24,352 bases of DNA from Thalassiosira profunda (taxonomy: Eukaryota; Bacillariophyta; Thalassiosirophyceae; Thalassiosirales; Thalassiosiraceae). The position numbers and the translations under genes are program-made. The stretch is from contig JALLAP010000368.1 of assembly GCA_036939355.1 (NCBI GenBank), positions 1 to 24,352 on the forward strand, read 5' to 3'. The notes under the pieces were generated by a model that saw only the letters and a list, made by a program, of their open reading frames with translations, was not told the DNA's origin and searched no databases. This document shows positions 16,033 to 24,352 of this stretch, piece after piece. Positions within the stretch are counted from its first letter, which is position 1; every line of letters begins with the position of its first letter.

Positions 16033-19000
16033 GGGGAGGATTTTGCACCCAGTCTTCCAGTCCTGCGAGGGATTTTCNGAGAGGTCGTCGACTTTGTATT
16101 GAAGATCCATGATCGCAGCCTCCTTTGATTCGATCTCCTGGTTCTGCAAACAAAACGCGTGTCAGTTGAAAGAGGAATAAGATTGGGCATGCACGCACGC
16201 GTTTACGAGGCACGGCTCACCTTCTCGATGATGCTCGTCTTCAATTGGATTGCCAGCTTTTGACAGGACTCGATCTCGCTTTGGGCACGCTCGTATTTGA
16301 GCTCCGATTTCCGTCGCTGCGCCAGCAGTTCGATGGCCTTCTTTCGATGGCAATCCTCCATCTCGCCAATGCGCTCCTCGAGGGTGGCAATCTTGTCGTT
16401 TGCCGAGGCGAGGGCCTCTGCTCCAGCCGCGTGCTGCATCTCTGACTGCATTCGCCCAGCCGCTTCGCTTTCCAGCTTGAAACTCATGTCCTCTACTCGT
16501 TGCTTGGCCTCCTCAATCTCCGACAGAAATTCGCTCACTTCTAGTTCGTGCCCGTTGCTGTCATTGAGCGTATTGGCGCTGGCGATAGACCTTTCCTGTA
16601 AGCGTCGAAGAGACTGCAGCATTTCGTGGATGGCGTTGTGTTGAGAGAGATCCGAGTCTTGAGGAGTTGGCGCGTCCAGTTGAATGCAAAGATCGCGCAG
16701 TTCGTGCTCGACAGCGTTCAGCAGCGCCTGGCTGTTGTCCGATTGGCGCCTGTTTCCAGACGCNATCGCGCAGTTCGTGCTCGACAGCGTTCAGCAGCGC
16801 CTGGCTGTTGTCCGATTGGCGCCTAGCGAGTGTTCATGATGAGAGTTAGAACGAGGCGTTGCGACAATAGTTCGTTGTATCACGCAATGCACGCAGCAAC
16901 TTACCTGTTTCCAGACGCCGGCGACTCAAGCTCCAAGGCTCTGTCTGCCTGCAGAGCTTGCCATTGCCTCTTCTCCATCTCCAACGCTCTGGCTTGATCG
17001 GCCTTCTCTTGAAACATTGCAAACAAAGCATTCAACAGAGATGTCATCTCTGGCAGTGATTCTTCCAGTGGCAGCTCGTCACCATGCCGCGTGAATCCAA
17101 CGAGAGACGAAAGGCACCGGTGGAAGTTTCGCCATTCCTCCATCAACGAGTTCAGCTCGCCGCCCAATTCTTCCCTCACAGATGACACCTGACTCTGCCC
17201 AATTTCCTTGGCACAAGCAACCTCTGCCCGGAGGCTCACGATTTCGTCTTGTGCCAAGGAGAGATCCACCGACAGGCGACCGTTTGCGCTCTCTTTGGAT
17301 TGCAGCTGGCTTCTCAGCTCCTCGAGCTCTGATCGCTGCGTCGAGTCACCGGCGTGGTATTCGTCGCACACTGCGTCCATTCTCGCGATGGTATCCAGCA
17401 TTTTGTCAAGCTTGGCGCCCCTCGCTTTCAAGGACGAAGAGATCTCGACCTTCTGCGCAAGGTTGGTGTGCAGCAGCCGCTCCTCGTCGACTGCGCCCCG
17501 CAGGATCTCAATCTTGGTTTCGAGCGACGATTTCTCAAGTGCCCACTTCATCGTGGCGACTTCAAGCTCTTTGTTGGCACCGTGGCATTGCTCTTGCAAA
17601 TGATGCAGTTGGCGCTCGTGAGCCTGGGCGCTTTTCTCCTGGCTCTCGTGCATCGACTGAAGCTTCTCTTTCATCAGCTTTAATGAGTGTTCTTTGTCTT
17701 TGTCGCTCTTACTCAAGGTGGCATTCAGCGCAATGCCTTCTTCCAGCGCTGCTCGCAGCTCATTTATCTCTTCCTTGCACGCTTTCAGCTCTGTAGAAAG
17801 AAGGCTAGACACACGTTTCTTGAGCTCATTCCTCTCTTCGTCGTGAACACGGTGGACAGCATCGATGTGGGACCGATGGGCCTGTTCCATGTCTGAAAGT
17901 GACTTCTCGTGACAGAGCTCGGCCGATTGGAGCGCATCAGAAAGTGTCTTGAAGTCGCACTGGCTAGATCTCAGCAGACCTTCCATTTCCTTGACCCGCG
18001 TTGAGAGGAATTCCTCCTTCTCGACAGCGAGCGCAATCCGCTCAGCGAACGCATCCACTTCGGCAGCGATGGACGCCTTGTCAGCTTCGGCACTGGCAAG
18101 GCTTTTACTCAGGTCCAGATTCATTTCGCGCAGCTGTGAGGATTCATCCTTCAGAATGTCGATTTCTTTGCACCTTGCTGCCAGAGACTCCTTCGACCGT
18201 TCAAGCTGAACGCAGAGATCTTCCTTCGCGTCCTTCATTGCAACTATCTCCTTGCGCAACGTCTCAAACTCTGCGCCAAGTGTGGATTCTCTCTCGATGC
18301 TCGCGTCTTTCTCTCGGAGCAAGGCCTCTCGCGTTTGACTGAGTGCACCCTCTAAGTGCTGGACGTGATCCTGCATGCTCTTCTTCTCTGCTGCAAGCAG
18401 AGCGGATAGCTCGTTCTCCTTGGCCAGATATGCCTCTTCTTTCCTCTTGGCCTCCTCGACGCAGCGGTCTAACTCGTCCTCGATGCTCTCTTTCTCGCCT
18501 GCAATTCGGAGTAAATCGGACTCCTCCGCGCCCAGCGCGGCCCTTGCAGCTTCGAGGTCGGTGGTCAAGTGGCTGCATTTGATCTCGAAGCCAGAGATGG
18601 CATTTTGCAGGACTTTCACGTCATTTCGCTGCTGGCTGAGAGTGACTTCATATGAGAGCGCCTCTCTGCGAGATTGCCCTTGAGCGAGCTGGAGTTGCTC
18701 TCTGAGCTTCTTCGCTGTTTCAGCTAGGCCGTTCTTCTCGGATGCGAGATTCGATATCTTGTCGTCGAGTTCTCGTTGCCTCGCCCCGTGGGCCTCGAGT
18801 TGACTCTGGCCGCGAGATTCCACTCGTCTCATCTCGGCCGTGAGGTTCTCCACTTCCAATTCCTTGCCCTCCAGCGTACTCCTTGACTCGGCCAGATCAA
18901 CCTCCAGGCGATGGCACTCTTGAGCCAAGCGCTGAGCCTCGAGGCTGCTCTCGTCAAGATGGGATCGTGCTTCGTCAAGCTTGGTCTGCAACTCGGCAGA

Positions 19001-22000
19001 CACGGCCTTGCTCTTAGACGCGTCTTCCAGAGCCATGTCCAGCTTCTTCTGCAGCGCTCTCGCCTGCTCGTCGTGCTTCATCTGACCCGACGATAGTTGA
19101 CTAGTGAGCTCGCCAACCGTTTTCTCAAGACTAGCATTCTCTGACTCCTTGGACTTGAGCACGGCAGAGATGAGTTCCTTTTCGCGACGGAGCTCCTCAT
19201 TGACCGCAGTTGCACTCATCAGCTCCCGAGACAAGGACTCGTTGTCCGACTGCTTGGCCTCGAGAGTGGATGCGATTGCCTCCTGGCCATTGCAAAGGCT
19301 GTCCCTTGAAGCTGCGACGATCGAGAGCTCGGCAGTCAGCGACCGGTTCTCCTCCTTCAGCTGCGAAAGTGCGTCTTTGGCGTCCTGCCACAGACTGCTG
19401 AGCTCGTCCACCTGCTTCTCCAGGCTGTCGCAGTCGGAGGAGAGGCCCTGTATCTCCGCATCGCTCTCGTCGAGGAGGGCTTCGGCCGTCTCCAACTTCG
19501 CCCTGAGTTCTGCGCAGAGCTTCTTGCTCAGGATGGCTTCGTTTTGCGACTTGTCCAACCGGTCCATGAGAGTAGCCTCGCTCCTTTCAAAGACCTCCTT
19601 CTCTGCGCGGCCTTTCTCCTCGCAGAGGCTCAGCTGTTCTTTCAGTTCATTGATTTGGTGCTCTAGCTGTTGGCGATGGGAGATCAGGGCCGTTAGTTCC
19701 TCTTGCTTTTCTTTCAGAGAAGAGGTCAGAGACTGAATCTCGGACTTCCTGTCAGACGCCTCGAGCTGCAGCGCCTGCATTTGGCCTGTGAGTTGCGCTC
19801 GCTCGGTCTCGAGGGAGTCAACAGAGGCTTTGAGTCTGACATTGTCGGATTCACGAGACTTGGCGGAGTTCTCGACCACCTCGATTTGTCTCTGGAGCGT
19901 CGCCCGTTCTGCGTCGAAGGATGCGACCGTATTGCTGGCCGCCTGGATTTGAGTCTGCAGTGCCGTTTGGCAGGTGGACAGGGCCAGCCGTTCCTTCTCC
20001 AGTGCCGACTGGAGNCTGGATTTGAGTCTGCAGTGCCGTTTGGCAGGTGGACAGGGCCAGCCGTTCCTTCTCCAGTGCCGACTGGAGGGAGACGAAGACC
20101 GACTGCTCCTTGGCGTGGCAATCAGCCTCTGCCACGGCGACGCGCTCTTCCAATCGCTCAATCATTCCTGATCTGCCGGCCGCCGATTGCCTCTCTCTGT
20201 CCAGCCGTTCCTCGAGGCCGCGCACTTGCTCGACGAGGGCGTCGTCGCGCTGGGCGGACCGCGCCCTCTCCATCTCGAGCACCCTCCGCGAGACGCTGGC
20301 ATCTTCCTTCGCCTTCGCCACTTCCTCGGCCATCGAGGTCGCGCCGGCCTCGACTTCGGCCGCCAACTCGTCTCGCTCCTGGGTCAACGTGCCGACCTGA
20401 GCCTCCAACTTCTCAAGCCGGGCATTGGACGACGTCGTTCCTTCTGAGGCTTCCTTGGCCTTCTGCAGGAGCTCGTCTCTCTCTCCGGTCAATGCTCGCA
20501 CTTGCGCCGTCAATTGCGCCACCTGGCCGCTCGTTGATTCCGAGCTACTCGTGGCATCGTCCAGCCGGGCCTTGAGATCGGAAAGCTCCGACGACACTGC
20601 GTCCTTCTCCCAGGCGAGGCGCTCCAGCTCGTGGATGCATTTCTCGTGCCGTGCGTGAATGCCGTTGTAGTTGATCGTGGCCACCTCGATGTCGGACTCG
20701 AGCTCGCTGTTCTTGGCGTTGGCGGCGTCGAGTTTGGCTGCCAGNGATCGTGGCCACCTCGATGTCGGACTCGAGCTCGCTGTTCTTGGCGTTGGCGGCG
20801 TCGAGTTTGGCTGCCAGGGTCTCGTTTTCTTCTTGTAATTTCGCAGCATCTGCCTCTGACGTCCGCGACTTGGCAATCGCCTCTTCCCGTTCCGACTCCA
20901 AACGAGCAACGTCCGACCTGGCCTCGTCTAGATGAGATGCCAGCTCGTCGCGCTCAGACTTCAGAGACGCCGAGCTCGATCGCTCGTTCTCCAATTCCAA
21001 CCGAGTATCATCCCGGTCGGCCTCGGCGACGGCAATCCGCTTTGCCAAGTCGTCGATTGTCGCCAGCTGGTCCTTGGCACTTTTGGTGGCCTTTTGCTCC
21101 TCCTCCTCGAGGCGTTCCTCGAGCATGCGAACACGCTCGTCTTGCGAGGCATCGCGCTGATCAGAGTTCAGCTTCACCAAAGCCGAAGCAGCAGCGTCTT
21201 CCTTCGCCTTGGCGAGGTCGCCAGCGAGAGCAGAGTTGTCCGAACGCTCCCTTTCCAAGCCGGCACGGGCCTCGTCGCGTTCTCCTTCGATGGCGGCCAT
21301 CCGTTCTTCCAGTTTGGCGACGGCAGAGTCGGCATCTTCCTTCGCCTTTGTCAGGTCGGCCGCGAGCGCCAACCTAGCCGACCGCTCCTCCTCCAGCGCT
21401 TGCGCCGACGCGTCCGCCGCCCCCTTCGCCCGGGCCAGCGCAGCGATCAGCCCCTGCACCCGCGTCTTCAGCCGGTCCTTCCCGCCCGTCGCCTCCGCGA
21501 CGGACCGTCGCGCCGCCCCGAGCTCTCTTTCATGGCGTTCCATTTCCGCCGTCCGCTCCTGCAACCGCGCGTCCGCCTCGGCCTTCTCTCGCCGCAAAGT
21601 GGCCACGGCCTCCTCGGACGCCACCAGCGACGTCCGGGCCTCGTCCCGCTCCTGCTCCGCCGCCGTCGCCCTCTCCTCGGCGGCGTCGAGCCGCTCTTTC
21701 ACCGCCGTCCGCGCGTCGTCGCTCTCGGGGGACCTCTCGGGGGACATCAACGCGTACAGCCTCCCCCCCTTCCCGCCATTGTGGGCCCGTAACCGCTTCA
21801 ATTCCGTGTGCACGTGCTTCAACTCGCCCAATACCCCCTTCTTGAGGCGCAGCGACCGCTCGAAGTCGCGGGACCCGACGTAGCCCCCCACGAGGGCCCG
21901 GCCGATGCGCTCGGTGAGGGTGCCGTCCGCGGAGGCGGACGTGCAGCCTCGCCGGTCGCCGAGGGATTTGGTGGTGGAGTTGCCGCCGGCCGCAGGGGGA

Positions 22001-24104
22001 GCGCCTCCGACAGAGGGGGCGGGATCGCGCCGGGCGCCGCGGACGTTGCTCTTCTTGGCCGTCCGCTTCACGTCCAACGGCCTTGCTTCGTTGCCGTCGC
22101 CGCGGACGTTGCTCTTCTTTTCCGTCGCCGCCAGAAATACATCGCCGCCCGCCACCGAAGCACCTCGCGGCGTGGCTGCCACCGGCGACGCGCGATCGAG
22201 CGCCCCCGCCCGCGACAGCTTCTTCACGTTGGACGGCGAGAACACGAACGCTTCGGCGGGGCTGCCCAGCGTCGAGGGCGTCGCCGCCGCGAGCGGAGTG
22301 GCCAAGCTGGTCCCGCCGAGGGTGGACGGCGTCTCCGGCACCGAGGGCAGGGTCAGGATTCGTGGCGACGGGGCCGCGGCCGGCGATAACGCCAGGGACA
22401 GCCGCGAGATTGCCGCGGTCGACTCGTCGATGCTCGCGAGCTTTTCCTCCGTGTCCTGCATTGCCGCCGCCTCCTCCTTCGCGCCTCCCGCCCCATCATT
22501 CTCCGCCTCTTCACCAACACTTCCATCTCTCCTCCTCCTCCTACTACGAACCGCCACCTGCGTCGGCGTCTCGACCCAGCTGCCCAATTCCCGCTCCAGA
22601 CTCCCATCATCTAAAGCGGTGGCCACCCGCCTCCCCGTCCTAACATGCCGCATCGTCCGCCGGTGGAAGGAGTTGCGCCACACGTCCTCGATGGAGCGAA
22701 AGACCACCACCTTTTCTTGGTTGCGAAATTGGGCGAGGAGGGATAGGAAGTGGGCGTGGGGGCGGGAGAGGACGGGGACGGCGTTTAGGGAGACGACCAG
22801 GTCGTTCGCCTGGATGGTTCTCTGCTTTGTCTTCCCCTTCCCTTTTGCCTTCCCTCTCGTGTCGGCCTTGTCGCCTCCATCACCCCCATCGGCATCAAGG
22901 CGGAGGTACGAAGCACTCTCTTCAAAGCCCGGAAGGATCTTCGCGACGGTGCACCCCGTCGGCCGTCCGGACGCGATCGTCACCGCCTCGAATGTCAGGG
23001 GGACGGGTCCGGGGGGAAAACGGACGGCGTATTCGGACGGTCCCAGGGCGGCGGGGGCGGCGGGCACCCCGGTTGGGGCGGCGGCGGCCAGGGCCGCGGT
23101 GCCGGTGGTGCCGGTGGTGGTGGTGCCGGTGGTGGTGGTGCCGGTCGTGGCCAACGTTCCGGCGGTGGACGCAGTGAGCACCGTGGACGTGGGCGAGACG
23201 ACGGCCGACGCAACCTGCATCGTCGACCGTTGCCTCGTCGTCCCCGACTCCGCCCGCGGCAGAGAAGGCGCCGTCGACGACGGGGACACCGCCTGCTTTG
23301 TCGGAGAGTGCGACGGAGCGGTGGCGCCGATGGTCGAGTACGCCAAACCCCTCGCGGCGCTGGACGGCGGTCCCCTGGTTGGCGCCTTCCTCGCGCTCCC
23401 CGACGCATTGCCGCTGCCCTCGTTCGCCTTGTTCTTCGGAGCGGAGCCCCGCCACGGCGCCCGGGGGGTGAACCGGGTCCACTCCCCGCTCCCCCCGTGG
23501 GGATGTCTTCTCAGGCTCTCCGACGGGCTTATTTCCGCCGCGCCTCCCTCGCCCTCCTCCTCCATGATCGCAGTGGCCGCCCCCTTCCACGAGATCTTCT
23601 TGGGGGTGAACTTGGCCCACCCCTCCCTCTCCGCACCGCTGGTGTTGATGTTGGCATCACTGTCGGCGGCGACGGTGGGCGAGTTGAAGTGGGCCATCAG
23701 ATTTCTCTGGGCCTTTGTCGCGGGCGTGGTCGTTTCCCGACCGCTCCTCTCGCCCTCGGCCGTTCTGGAGCCGCTCTTGGGGGGCTTCCGCCCGCTCTTT
23801 GAGGCACTCTTCGCGGCGCTCTTCGGCCGCGACGCCGACTTGGTGGCGGATTTGGACGCCGACTTGGCCAACGGCTGCTGAGTAGAGCGATGCGACGACG
23901 GGAAGGGGCTGTTGGCCGACAGCCGCGTCCCGAAGGCGCGGCGGCGGGACGGCGTTCGCTGCAGACGACAAAGCAAGGGATGGAGGGGGTTGCAATCGTT
24001 GTTGGTGAGAGGGTTGCAATTAGCAATTCGGCAACGGCAGAAGAGACATCGAGCAGGGGGAATGAACCACTCACGGCCGCGGACGGGGCGCCCCGTCGAT
24101 CCAT
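16033..24104 (-). CDS. PDZ-like domain plus giant coiled-coil protein (main part)
   Basis: Minus strand exons: 24104-24075 (MDRRGAPSAA), 23958-16905, 16822-16221 and 16143 to about 16033. Introns are 24074-23959 (GTGAGT...CTGCAG), 16904-16823 (GTAAGT...GCTAG) and 16220-16144 (GTGAGC...TTGCAG). After removing three 73-nt assembly duplications, the first three exons total exactly 2489 codons, and with the 13921-14928 exon the protein is about 2,861 aa. The N-terminal 80 residues are basic with KSASKSATKSASRPKS repeats. Residues about 318-435 resemble a PDZ domain with an insert: YAVRFPPGPVPLTFEAVTI, GCTVAKILPGFEESA, then IQANDLVVSLNAVPVLSRP and KVVVFRSIEDVWR. From about residue 750 almost all is Glu/Leu/Lys/Ala-rich heptad coiled coil with recurring LEER, GERDEAR and DLAKAKEDA phrases. 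No motor or SMC ATPase heads are visible. It is probably a scaffold or cytoskeletal, Golgi or centrosomal tether, by inference. The low-complexity linker between PDZ and coiled coil is rich in Ala, Pro and Thr. Confidence 0.82.
16078..16078. other. Assembly N without flanking duplication (possible misjoin)
   Basis: Unlike the other three N positions, the bases on the two sides do not repeat each other. It falls in a serine codon (TCN) of the coiled-coil reading frame. Reading continues across it into ENPSQDWKTGCKILP and a GTGAGA donor. The coiled-coil character stops at the N, so either the exon ends soon after or unrelated sequence was attached here. Confidence 0.8.
16692..16824. repeat. Assembly duplication at N 16764 containing a spliced exon junction
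   Basis: Bases 16692-16763 (72 nt) end at the N. Their first 60 nt are repeated at 16765-16824. The left copy then continues gtttccagacgc, which is the start of the neighbouring exon (16906 onward), while the right copy continues into the 82-nt intron. The left side therefore carries intron-less sequence, consistent with transcript reads in the assembly. Confidence 0.88.
19943..20087. repeat. 72-nt assembly duplication at N 20015
   Basis: 19943-20014 and 20016-20087 are identical 72-mers separated by one N, inside the coiled-coil exon. Deleting one copy plus the N restores the frame between LQSALEKERLALSTCQ and QIQAASNTVASFDAERATL. Confidence 0.93.
20673..20817. repeat. 72-nt assembly duplication at N 20745
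   Basis: 20673-20744 and 20746-20817 are identical 72-mers separated by one N. Deleting one copy plus the N joins AKNSELESDIEVATI to NYNGIHARHEKCIHELE in one frame. The same 72-nt length recurs at 16764 and 20015, pointing to a fixed k-mer overlap. Confidence 0.93.
22035..22119. repeat. 22-bp direct repeat encoding KKSNVRG twice
   Basis: cgccgcggacgttgctcttc plus tt occurs at 22035-22056 and 22098-22119, 63 bp apart, so both copies are in the same frame. They give two KKSNVRG motifs in the linker between the PDZ domain and the coiled coil. The basic motif could be a small binding site or simply a recent duplication. Confidence 0.85.
23098..23150. repeat. 15-bp imperfect minisatellite in the PDZ gene
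   Basis: Repeats of ggtggtggtggtgcc on the plus strand encode a Thr/Gly run (TTGTTTTGTTTTG) just N-terminal to the PDZ-like domain. It is in frame and likely variable in length between strains. Confidence 0.8.
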
Positions 24105-24352
24105 TTTGGGCTCGTTGCGTCGCGCGCGCCCGGCGATCGGTCTCTGCGGAGGCTGCTGCGCTCGCCCGGTGTCGCCTCGTTGCTCGGCGCTGCCGTCGTT
24201 GGGTCCGTCGTTTGGGCGCGGCGTCGCTGTTGTTGTTGGCCGTTTTGGCCGTTGGCTTGCTTCGGGCAATTTTCGTGGGCCTCACGACCTATGTATCTAC
24301 TGTCTGTTTGCTATGAAATCAACACTTGTGAAATGGGGGCTCTTAGTGCTCA
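24105..24352. promoter_or_regulatory. Upstream region of the PDZ/coiled-coil gene
   Basis: The 248 bp to the right edge should contain the promoter and 5' UTR. The frame stays open upstream to 24285, but its Arg/Thr/Ala-rich translation looks non-coding, and the ATG at 24104 precedes a clean phase-0 intron. No TATA box or RNA gene was recognised. Confidence 0.4.

Noticed and set aside
15140..16213. 357-codon minus-strand open frame across the repeats
   Set aside because: It crosses an intron, an N and three 97-bp units that are read in different frames, so the same DNA gives unrelated peptides. This is a repeat artefact.
21905..23881. 658-codon plus-strand open frame
   Set aside because: It lies exactly antisense to the PDZ and linker part of the large gene. 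The translation is Ser/Pro/Arg-rich without recognisable motifs, as expected opposite GC-rich coding DNA.

Overview
The window looks like nuclear DNA of a photosynthetic stramenopile, most likely a centric diatom of the Thalassiosira kind. The evidence is short GT-AG introns (mostly 62 to 194 nt), dense genes on both strands, helicase-associated (HA) repeats of the type abundant in diatoms, and a protein whose N-terminus carries the signal-peptide plus A|FAP motif used for plastid import in algae with a secondary red plastid. The species is inference. I built gene models by eye from splice sites and reading frames; models described as frame-consistent total an exact multiple of three across all exons.

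Layout, left to right. (1) Minus strand, 1951 to beyond the left edge: a glutamine-rich protein with a PAS-like domain followed by leucine-rich repeats. (2) A 447-bp divergent intergenic region. (3) Plus strand, 2399-5852: a three-exon, 1094-aa protein with a full tripartite DENN module followed by an ENTH domain. (4) Minus strand, 8716-5901: a seven-exon secreted metallo-beta-lactamase-fold alkylsulfatase of the SdsA1/BDS1 type, about 740 aa, whose stop lies only 48 bp from the DENN-ENTH stop. (5) Minus strand, 11554-9101: a single-exon 817-aa predicted plastid protein of unknown function. (6) Plus strand, 11775-13123: a two-exon nuclear-looking protein with a twin CX2CX3C cluster and two HA domains, followed by two further coding-looking stretches in shifted frames up to 13729. 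(7) Minus strand, 24104-13921: a very large PDZ plus coiled-coil protein, about 2,861 aa in my model.

The large gene is interrupted between about 16032 and 14929 by 1.1 kb of non-coding DNA packed with inverted repeats, three 97-bp tandem units that each contain three hairpins, a diverged 60-bp direct duplication and a 12-bp array. It is either an unusually long intron or a misjoined segment next to an assembly N.

The four N bases mark assembly joins. At three of them, exactly 72 nt left of the N is repeated to its right. At one, the left copy carries an exon-exon junction without the intron that is present on the right. Removing 73 nt at each of these three joins restores one continuous reading frame.

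The genes do not form an obvious pathway. DENN-ENTH points to Rab and clathrin-type membrane traffic, the sulfatase to extracellular sulfate-ester hydrolysis, and the PDZ/coiled-coil protein to scaffolding. The most novel items are the DENN-ENTH fusion, the PAS-LRR fusion, the unrecognised plastid protein and the hairpin-rich 97-bp repeat region.
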